The notes below the pieces were generated by a model. That model was not told where the DNA came from and searched no databases. It was given only the letters and a program-made list of their open reading frames with translations. Both the position numbers and the translations under genes were made by a program. From a virus, in IMG/VR virus record IMGVR_UViG_3300025543_000201, positions 1 through 24,706 of that record: 24,706 nt of DNA, one strand, 5' to 3'. Shown here in pieces: positions 7,109-14,381 of the stretch (the stretch's first letter is position 1; every line of letters starts with the position of its first letter).

Positions 7109-7310
7109 CGACCTCGACCCCGACGGCGTCCCGATCTTTATTGATTGGGACGCGATGCGGGTTTCTGCTTCGGTATTCATCCCCTGCATGAATACCAGTT
7201 CTGCCATTAAGCAATGTGGCAGGGTATTTGCGCGGCGCGGGTGGCAAATGCGGGTTGTTATATGCGAGGAACGCAACATTTTGGGGGTTCGCATCTGGCG
7301 AACCGCATGA
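7089..7310 (+). CDS. Small conserved-type phage protein closing the replication block
   Basis: A 73-aa ORF beginning MAVLKLDDLDPDGVPIFIDW and ending in GVRIWRTA. A middle stretch, VSASVFIPCMNTSSAIKQ, then a Gly/Trp turn and a last beta strand suggest a compact alpha/beta fold. Small proteins with this FxPC...N/T...GVRxWR pattern recur in podophages, but I cannot name the family or function. GAGGG (7076-7080) lies 8 nt before ATG 7089, and the gene starts 20 nt inside the primase gene, so it is translated from the same mRNA. A start further upstream (7038) would give a deeper overlap and is less likely. The last codons fold into a perfect 7-bp hairpin (7286-7304), just before the operon terminator. 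Confidence 0.6.
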   Translation: MAVLKLDDLDPDGVPIFIDWDAMRVSASVFIPCMNTSSAIKQCGRVFARRGWQMRVVICEERNILGVRIWRTA

Positions 7311-7349
7311 TATAGACGGAGCCGACAGGGTGTCTACTGTCTTTCTCCG
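7286..7349 (+). other. Two hairpins upstream of the operon terminator
   Basis: The first hairpin is GGTTCGC (7286-7292), loop ATCTG, GCGAACC (7298-7304); it overlaps the final codons of the 73-aa gene. The second is CGGAG/CTCCG (7317-7321 with 7345-7349) stacked on GACAG/CTGTC (7324-7328 with 7337-7341), with a small internal bulge. Together with the terminator they give three consecutive stem-loops at the mRNA 3' end. A transcript-stabilising or processing role is possible but inferred. Nothing else is seen in 7311-7356. Confidence 0.45.
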
Positions 7350-7356
7350 CCAAACT

Positions 7357-7384
7357 GGCCCCCACTTCGGTGGGGGCCTTTTTT
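7357..7384 (+). terminator. Intrinsic terminator of the left (+) operon
   Basis: GGCCCCCAC (7357-7365), UUCG tetraloop closed by C-G, GTGGGGGCC (7370-7378), then six T (7379-7384). A 9-bp GC-rich stem with a UUCG cap and T run is a textbook rho-independent terminator for + strand transcripts. The T run overlaps the stop codon of the converging - strand giant gene. Read from the - strand there is no T run after the stem, so it is predicted to act mainly on the + strand. Confidence 0.93.
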
Positions 7385-10300
7385 ATTCCCAGATGGTTGC
7401 TGGTCCGTATTGGCTCGCAAGCTCCATGGTGCGACGGATGTTCTGGTCGCTGAGGTTGACGCCGTGGTGCATACGATCCGTTGTCTTCATGTTGGCTGTT
7501 AGCGACGCTTCTTTGGTCTTGGGAGTGATCTCCGCATCGCCGGGGTGACGCCGGTTAAACTCTGCGATCTCCTGCTCGACCTCGCGGAACGTGGTCCTGT
7601 CCCCCGAACTGAACGCCTGATACCGCATGGACAGCAACTTTGAGCGCTCTTGGCGGATCGCGTTGTCGATGCGTGACAGGGCAGCGTTCTGGTCCAGCTG
7701 ACGGGCGTATGCTGCAGGCATAAAACCAACGGCCTGAGCGAGGACACTTGCAGGACTTATGTCGTCAATGATGAGGTCGCCGCGCCGGGTGCGGATACCC
7801 TCTTGGCTGTACCGTGCTGCACGGAACAAGTTGGCGACCGCCGACGGCATGAGCGCCTCAGTGCCGCGCTGGATGTCACCTGCGGCAAACAGCTCTGGGA
7901 CGCGCGTCATGTACTTGTTGGTCAGGCCAACAACGGGGCCACCTACACCCTCGATCAAGCGCCATAGCGGTGGTTGGCCTTCCGAGTTCAAACCTGCACG
8001 GTAGAACGGCGCACCGAGGCCGATCCGTTCAGACACACGCACGCCCGAGAGGTAATCAAGCAGGCCATAGGCGCCGTATTCGCCGATGGCGGTCCGCGTC
8101 ATTGTCTTGAAGTCTTCTTCATCGTCGTCTGCGAACGCGTCATAGATCCAGCCCAGCTGCTGCACGAGGGGTAGACCGAGAGCACCCGACAACGTAGCAA
8201 GCACACCCATCATGCCACCTAGCTGCAGGCGCGCGATACGGACGTCCTCGCGGGCTGCGGCGCGCTCCGACTCTGGCATGGCTGCAATCTGCGCTTTGGT
8301 TGGCAAGGAGCGCGTCATCGTCTGATACAGCAGGTTGTACATGGACAGGGAGTGGCGCTTATAGAGCATCAAGATATTACCGAGGTCCGACTGGGCCGCT
8401 TGGGTCGACGCGGCTGCATACATTGGGCCGTTTGTCTTCTCTGCCACGTTCATGGCTTCCTTGGCAGCCTCTTGGTACTGGGCGTCTGTGAACCGCAGTG
8501 AACCGTCTTCGAGTTTCTTGGCGACCTGCTTGAGAGAGAAGTCCCCCATATTGTTGTCTTTTGCGAGTTTCTGCAGTGCCAGATGGTACTTCGCAATACC
8601 TGTGACCTCGCGTGTTCCCCGCTCCAACGTGCTCTGCATAACGCCGGACGCTGCGATCACTTTCTTGGCAGTCGCGAAGCGGCCGGTCACGTTCTCACCG
8701 GCGGTGAGGTCTTGAAGGAGGGACCGACCAAACAAGCCGTTTATGCGGCCTGCGTCTTGGAACGCCTTCATATATCCGAACTTGCTGTTGGGGTCGCTCG
8801 TGTCGAGGTTGTCCACGCTTATATCGAAGAAGAAGCCCTTCTTCTGAAAGCCCTCTGTTTGCCCTTCGGACGTGATACGTTCTGCGCTCAGCATGGTGCC
8901 GGAACCCATGAGCATACGGCCCGCATGACCAAGCGCCTGCATGGTAGACTTCACGCCGTGGATGGGCGCCATGTTGGTGAACGCATAGATCGGCAGCGAC
9001 GTCAACACGAGGAGCGCTGACGACACGTTTGCGGCAAGAGTCATGGCCCACGCACCTGTGGTTAGCGTCTGCGCAAGCTCGCCTTGCCTACGGAACGCCG
9101 ATGACGCGTAGCTCGTGAGCGCATCATAGTAGACCCGCGCCTCTTCCACGTCCTGACCGCGTTTTATCGGGTCGGTCCATGCGGCCCCAGCGAAGTCCTG
9201 ATACTCTTTTGTCAGCTCTTGCTTGGCCTTGGCGAATTTAGCGCCATATTCGATGTCCACGATATTGCCTGCGAGGCGCAGGGTGTTGTCACGGATGTTT
9301 GCGAGTGTGTCGCCGGGAGTGAGCTCCTGCTCCAACGGCGTGATGTCCCCGACGAAACCTCGAGTACCCTTCCGTGCGCGGAACATCTGCATGAACGACG
9401 ACTCAGGTGCGGTGTCGAGAACCATCTCGATGATGGAGTCGCGAACGGAGCTGTCCAACCCTGCAGCATCAATAGAAGAGAGGAGGCGACCCACCATCTG
9501 ATCCGACATCTTCTCACGCTTGCGGGCATCTGCCTGCTGGTAGGGCGTGATGGTTTTCAGGTCGATCTGAAACGCGGGAGGCTGGCTCTGCAGGAGGCGG
9601 ATGGCGATGTCTCGTTGGCGAGACGTCTGGAAGGAGTGTGTGAAATACTGCACGTCAGGTTTCGGCCCGATCAGATCCCCATCCTCGTCGAGTTGGACCT
9701 TCTTGGGGTCCGCACCGTAATAAGACAGCGCATAGTCACCGGTCCGGCTCAGGGTCTGGTATGGCGTGACACCTGTGCCGTTGAACACCTTGTCGTAGAT
9801 CTTGCCATAGATACGTTCTTGGAGTGCGCGGTCCTGCGGTAGCAACGCTTCGAGGCGCGACTTCAGGGCCACCGCAAGGTTCTTTGTCAACGCCTCGGGA
9901 ATCGCGAATAGCGTGTCCATGGCCTTGCGCCCTGCGGGACCGAGGCTGTTATACCCGCGCATGACTTCATCGAATGCGTTGAGCTGGTCCGGGTCTTGGG
10001 CAAAGTCTACGGATGCTTCGGAGTGGCCGGGGATGCCTGCACGATCATGCTGCCGCATAGCGGCGTTTAACTCGTCGCGGGTCTTGTATCGAGACGATAC
10101 TTCTGTGACCACCTCGCCCGATGCAGGGTCGATGCGGTCGTACTTGTACGAAAAACCTTCGTAGTCGGAGCGCTTCTTGCGCGGGTCCGCACCGAAACGT
10201 GTCGCCGTAAAGCGCACATCGTTGAAGGTGTCAATCTTCTCGAGATTTGTCTTGATCCACTCGTTCACAGGCGCAAGGGAGTCCACCACTTTGTCGAGGA

Positions 10301-13300
10301 TGTTGCGCTTGGCCGTTTTGTGCTCATTGACAAGTTCCGGTATGGTGCGTGCAGTGTCTGGGAAGTACCGCTTTGCCGCATCGCCGATATAATCGAGCGG
10401 CATGGAGAGCCAGATCATGTTCTCTTTGAACTTGGAGTTTACGCGGCGGTCACGGAGGACGTTGCGCACCTCCTGCATGTCTGCAGGTGTGGCTTCCTTC
10501 ACGCGGTCCTTGAACTCGTTCAATATCTTGCGTGCGCCCAGAGGGCGGAATGAAGACCCCATAATGTCGCCCGCGCCACGATCGGCGGGGTTCGCTGCGA
10601 TGACGGTGTCCAGCGCACGGTCGATAACGTCGGTGGCCGAACCGAGCGGTTTGGAGTCCATGCCGAGAAGACGACGTAAGAAGTTTTTGATGCGGTTTGT
10701 GAACATCTCCCATGCGGAGAACTTGGCGCCGTCGGGGTTGAGGCGGGACATCTCGCGACGGAACTCGGGGTTGGTAAGCCCCTCGGCGATGAACTCCTGC
10801 AGGTTCTCGGCACCGTTGAAGCCCGGCGGGGTGTGCGGCACGATCTTTGACATCAACGTCATGAGCTGACGCGTCAGCGGGTGGGACGGGTTGCGTGTAA
10901 CGCGATCAAGAACTGCGTGGGAAGCCTCATGCAGCAGGGTCGTCGCGTCGAGCCCAGAGGTCTCGTTGAGGAGGACCGAGCCGCCGTATTGCTGCGCTAT
11001 ATCTATGGCCTCGTCGCGGCCTTGGCGACGCGCATCGGCGATAGCTTCTGGCGTCATCGTCGGGATGTAGACGCCCATCGCGGCACCGCGTGGGTCTGGC
11101 GTGCGGCCCGGTCGCATAGCTGCTTCGATCCGTGCCATCGTGGCTTCTGGTACGAGCTGAACTTCTGTATCGCCCAGCATACTACGCATCTTGTCCGCGA
11201 GGCGACCCGCGTACTTGTCCGATGCGGTGATCCGCAGGTTGCGCAGTGCACCCATCAGGTTGCCTTCGCGCAGGTACTGTACGACGCGAGGGTGCAGGGG
11301 TGGGCCATTCTCGGCGCGTGCGCGAAAATCGCCCATGCTGTCGTCGATATAGCTGAGGTCTTCCTGCGCTAAGCCGAAATCTGCCGCAAAGTCGTCGTCA
11401 TAGATAGACTCACCCGGGTCGGTGATTGACTCGCGGTACGCGCGCTCGGCTTCTCGTTGTGCCTTGCGTTTCTTTTCCTTCTCGTCGGCCTTAGCAAGGG
11501 CGGCGGCGTAGTCCCGTGGGCGGTGCAGCTTTGTTGCGTCGTTCATGGCCACAATGGTCTCTGGGCTCAGGTTTCTCCCTGCCCATGCGGCAGCTCGCTT
11601 CGCTGGCTCTGTACCAGTGTCGGTGTAGACCTCGAGGTCTACCTTTAACTGCTTACTCATGAGTTCGCCGCCGAGGATGGATTCGGCGCTTCTGAATTTG
11701 GGTACCGAGCTCTCGCCGAGTGCTGCCAGATCGCTCGCGATCGCATGCAGGGCTGTGCCAACGTCAGGGTAATTCTTGAAGTAGGCGTAGGCGTAGTATT
11801 GGTTGGACACCTTACCTTTTGTTTTCTTCGGGGGGTTCTCGAGCAGCTTTAGGACGGCGGTCTTATCTTTGGCCGTCGTCGGCATGGTCTCGGCAGTGTC
11901 CGTCAGCGACTGCGTTTGTGCACGCAGCTCGGGCGAAGCGGTAGCCGTGAACCGCTCAGCAATGCGGTTTTCCAGCGCGCGGTTTACTGCGGGGTCTTCG
12001 GGTACACGTGCGACTGCTCGCCGAGTGGGTTGTGGTGTTGGGCGCACAGCGGGCGCAACCGGTGCAGGGATGGTCTGCCCTGCAGTTCCGAGTTCTGCGC
12101 CGGGGGTTGCGCCCGCCATCTGCGGCGTCGGTGCAGTAGGAGGAGTTGCCGTAGTGTCCCGTAGTGTCTCGCGGCGCTGAGCGATTTCAGCGTCTTCGAC
12201 GAGCACCGAGGCAGGGGTGGAGATGCCCCGTTCGTACGCATTGCGCACTGTGGCGGCATAATCCTGATCGCTTGTCGGTGGTTTGGGCGCCGCCTCTGAC
12301 GCTGCCTCAAACTCAAATTCTGGTTGAGTCGGAGACGCTGCAGTCGCCTCCGACTCCACTGTCGCGGCGGGAGGGGAGGGCTCCTTTGGCGACGGTGTTG
12401 GTTGTGTGGCAGGCTCTGCGGGCTGCTGACCAACCCAAGGACCGTTTTCTTCGGGCTGTACATCTACAACTGTTACTGACCCATCGGGATTGTCAACGAC
12501 GAGTTGGCGCGAGTCAGCTTTTGCTGCGTCGATAGCTTCCTTACGAGTGTATGTAGGGGGTTTCCCTTGCCTCAAGAGGTCGGCAACACGTTGGAGTGAG
12601 GCCTCCCGTACACCACTGCCCAAAAGGCTAAAGGCACTTTCTACATCTCGAGCTGACCTCGATGATATACTCTCAGGTGCGGGCTCCGCTACCGCATCTT
12701 CTTCAACTACTGCATCTGGGTCGGCGACGGGGCCAAGGTCAATCTCACCCTGTGCCGCGCCTTTGGCTGCGTCGGCTTTGGCCGCGGGAGTGGCTCCGGC
12801 GCGTTCTGCTGCTTCCGCTGCACGCGCCGCATCAGCCTCAGCAGCAGCAAGTTCAAATGCGTCGGCCTCAGATAGCGTCGGTTCTTGTGCCGGTATGGGT
12901 GCAGGTTGCGACTCAGCCTTCCGCAGTTCCCCAATAAACTGTCGCGTACGTTGCGACGCAGCCCGAAGGTCAGGGCGACCGTCAAAGTCTGCGGCATCGA
13001 CAAATGACTGCAGTTGCTTGATTGCGTCAGCACGTGAAAGAGCCCCCTCCGCAAACCGCCGGTACGTACGTGCGGCTTCGGGGATACCGAGAGCCTTTAG
13101 CGTTTCCGTGGTAATCGGCTGCGCAGGGTCAGGTAGTGGACCAAGGTCTACGGGGTCGGCGACAACCTCCGCATCTTCTACGCTGTCAGGGTCAAACGGC
13201 GGTTTTGGTGCCGGCGGTGGAGGTGTGCGCCCCTGTGCCGACGCTCGGTATGCATTTACGGCCGCGTCGATTTCTGCCTGCGTGGCGTCGCCGGGCAAGA

Positions 13301-14366
13301 TTATCTTTTTCCCGTCGCTGAGGCTAACCTGCGTTTCGTTTAGGCCGCGGCTGGTGATCCGCGTGGTGCCGACTATTGTGGCATTGCCTGCGTCTGGGCC
13401 GGGTCGCTGCCCCACAGGATCATCGTCAAACTGACCGCTTTCGGCTTCGGATGGCGGGGGGAGCTGCAGCTGCTCGTCTTCTTCTGCCGTACGGCGTCGG
13501 CTTCCAAGTGCGCCGACCCCACCAAATACGCCACCCAATGTACCGCCGGCAACGCCAGCGTCGAGGTATTCGCGATAGGCATCTTCGGAGTCGAGGTCGA
13601 GCCCTGCCTGCCTGCGTTCGAGCACCTGCTGCCCCACCTCAGTGGCGGCTTCCGCAGGGATGTTCGTGAGCAGCGCACGGCCAAGACCTTTACCCGCCTG
13701 CCCCACAAGCAACACGTTGGACGCGGCTTCAAGTGCGGTTTGACCGATCGCAGTGAGTGCGGCCTCTGGGACGTCCACAGCGGCGAGATTGCCGGCAGCG
13801 ACTTCACCTTCTTGTCGCTGGATGTTGGAACCAAACAACTGCGGGTAGGAAACTAATATCGTACCGAGACCTGCGGCCACGGGGGCAGACGCCCCAGCCA
13901 ACATACCTGCGCCGGTCGCGGCAACGGTGCCGCTAATCAGCGGCAGTTGCTCACCGATCAGCTCGCCGACATAGGTCAGACCGGAAGATAGTCCGCGCAC
14001 GTCGCGGAAGTCTGAGGACTCCATAACACTTGGGTTAGTGGCGAGAGTGGCTCGTTGGCGGTCGCGGGCGGCATCTTTTAGGTAGTCGCTGACACCCTCA
14101 AGCCCGGCAGCGCCGGCAGCGCTCCCTAATGCAGACTGAAACTGTGGGATGCCGCGCTCGAGACCGCGACCAATAGCGGTGCCGGCCTCCGGGTCATAGG
14201 GGATTTGCATCCCTGTTGTACCCTCAAACTCCTGCTTGTACGCCATCTCGTCGCGCTGCAGAATACCCTGCATACGCTGCATCTCTGTGGGCGACGGCTG
14301 GTCCCCAGCGATCGTGAAGCGGTAATTCTTACCGCTGAGAAATCCGGGGATCGTATATTCGCCCAT
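7383..14366 (-). CDS. Giant polyvalent internal virion/ejection protein with zincin motif (PLxRFG/LPD38-like)
   Basis: 2327 aa. Residues 128-290 are Gly/Ala-rich and hydrophobic (for example LISGTVAATGAGMLAGASAP). Residues about 290-830 are a Pro/Ala/Glu-rich, low-complexity stretch. A zinc-metallopeptidase-like segment follows: GLDATTLLHEASHAVLDRV, with H1146, E1147 and H1150 as HExxH, and ENLQEFIAE (E1191, E1195) supplying a likely third ligand. Around 1530-1545, TPYQTLSRTGDYAL resembles the PLxRFG motif of phage polyvalent proteins. Hydrophobic helices at 1772-1802 and 2049-2078 (LGGMMGVLATLSGALGLPLV) fit the LPD38-type C-terminal region. Such proteins are packaged in the capsid and thought to be ejected with the DNA, forming or crossing the envelope channel, as T7 gp16 does. 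The start ATG 14366 has GAGG upstream (complement of 14372-14375), 15 nt after the previous stop. It is the last gene of the virion block. The family call comes from memory of motifs; protease activity is unproven. Confidence 0.82.
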   Translation of the reverse strand: MGEYTIPGFLSGKNYRFTIAGDQPSPTEMQRMQGILQRDEMAYKQEFEGTTGMQIPYDPEAGTAIGRGLERGIPQFQSALGSAAGAAGLEGVSDYLKDAARDRQRATLATNPSVMESSDFRDVRGLSSGLTYVGELIGEQLPLISGTVAATGAGMLAGASAPVAAGLGTILVSYPQLFGSNIQRQEGEVAAGNLAAVDVPEAALTAIGQTALEAASNVLLVGQAGKGLGRALLTNIPAEAATEVGQQVLERRQAGLDLDSEDAYREYLDAGVAGGTLGGVFGGVGALGSRRRTAEEDEQLQLPPPSEAESGQFDDDPVGQRPGPDAGNATIVGTTRITSRGLNETQVSLSDGKKIILPGDATQAEIDAAVNAYRASAQGRTPPPPAPKPPFDPDSVEDAEVVADPVDLGPLPDPAQPITTETLKALGIPEAARTYRRFAEGALSRADAIKQLQSFVDAADFDGRPDLRAASQRTRQFIGELRKAESQPAPIPAQEPTLSEADAFELAAAEADAARAAEAAERAGATPAAKADAAKGAAQGEIDLGPVADPDAVVEEDAVAEPAPESISSRSARDVESAFSLLGSGVREASLQRVADLLRQGKPPTYTRKEAIDAAKADSRQLVVDNPDGSVTVVDVQPEENGPWVGQQPAEPATQPTPSPKEPSPPAATVESEATAASPTQPEFEFEAASEAAPKPPTSDQDYAATVRNAYERGISTPASVLVEDAEIAQRRETLRDTTATPPTAPTPQMAGATPGAELGTAGQTIPAPVAPAVRPTPQPTRRAVARVPEDPAVNRALENRIAERFTATASPELRAQTQSLTDTAETMPTTAKDKTAVLKLLENPPKKTKGKVSNQYYAYAYFKNYPDVGTALHAIASDLAALGESSVPKFRSAESILGGELMSKQLKVDLEVYTDTGTEPAKRAAAWAGRNLSPETIVAMNDATKLHRPRDYAAALAKADEKEKKRKAQREAERAYRESITDPGESIYDDDFAADFGLAQEDLSYIDDSMGDFRARAENGPPLHPRVVQYLREGNLMGALRNLRITASDKYAGRLADKMRSMLGDTEVQLVPEATMARIEAAMRPGRTPDPRGAAMGVYIPTMTPEAIADARRQGRDEAIDIAQQYGGSVLLNETSGLDATTLLHEASHAVLDRVTRNPSHPLTRQLMTLMSKIVPHTPPGFNGAENLQEFIAEGLTNPEFRREMSRLNPDGAKFSAWEMFTNRIKNFLRRLLGMDSKPLGSATDVIDRALDTVIAANPADRGAGDIMGSSFRPLGARKILNEFKDRVKEATPADMQEVRNVLRDRRVNSKFKENMIWLSMPLDYIGDAAKRYFPDTARTIPELVNEHKTAKRNILDKVVDSLAPVNEWIKTNLEKIDTFNDVRFTATRFGADPRKKRSDYEGFSYKYDRIDPASGEVVTEVSSRYKTRDELNAAMRQHDRAGIPGHSEASVDFAQDPDQLNAFDEVMRGYNSLGPAGRKAMDTLFAIPEALTKNLAVALKSRLEALLPQDRALQERIYGKIYDKVFNGTGVTPYQTLSRTGDYALSYYGADPKKVQLDEDGDLIGPKPDVQYFTHSFQTSRQRDIAIRLLQSQPPAFQIDLKTITPYQQADARKREKMSDQMVGRLLSSIDAAGLDSSVRDSIIEMVLDTAPESSFMQMFRARKGTRGFVGDITPLEQELTPGDTLANIRDNTLRLAGNIVDIEYGAKFAKAKQELTKEYQDFAGAAWTDPIKRGQDVEEARVYYDALTSYASSAFRRQGELAQTLTTGAWAMTLAANVSSALLVLTSLPIYAFTNMAPIHGVKSTMQALGHAGRMLMGSGTMLSAERITSEGQTEGFQKKGFFFDISVDNLDTSDPNSKFGYMKAFQDAGRINGLFGRSLLQDLTAGENVTGRFATAKKVIAASGVMQSTLERGTREVTGIAKYHLALQKLAKDNNMGDFSLKQVAKKLEDGSLRFTDAQYQEAAKEAMNVAEKTNGPMYAAASTQAAQSDLGNILMLYKRHSLSMYNLLYQTMTRSLPTKAQIAAMPESERAAAREDVRIARLQLGGMMGVLATLSGALGLPLVQQLGWIYDAFADDDEEDFKTMTRTAIGEYGAYGLLDYLSGVRVSERIGLGAPFYRAGLNSEGQPPLWRLIEGVGGPVVGLTNKYMTRVPELFAAGDIQRGTEALMPSAVANLFRAARYSQEGIRTRRGDLIIDDISPASVLAQAVGFMPAAYARQLDQNAALSRIDNAIRQERSKLLSMRYQAFSSGDRTTFREVEQEIAEFNRRHPGDAEITPKTKEASLTANMKTTDRMHHGVNLSDQNIRRTMELASQYGPATIWE

Positions 14367-14381
14367 GGTGGCCTCTATATG

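Noticed and set aside
7280-7352. A tRNA-like end (CTCCGCCA) with stem-loops upstream
   Set aside because: No 7-bp acceptor pairing, anticodon arm or T-arm of the right spacing can be drawn; the hairpins fit a 3' mRNA region better.
7357-7384. Bidirectional terminator serving both operons
   Set aside because: On the - strand the stem is followed by AGTTTGGCGG with no T run, so only + strand termination is well supported.
12490-13434. + strand ORF of 314 aa opposite the giant gene
   Set aside because: Ser/Ala/Arg-rich shadow of the low-complexity Pro/Ala/Glu region; no recognisable domain.
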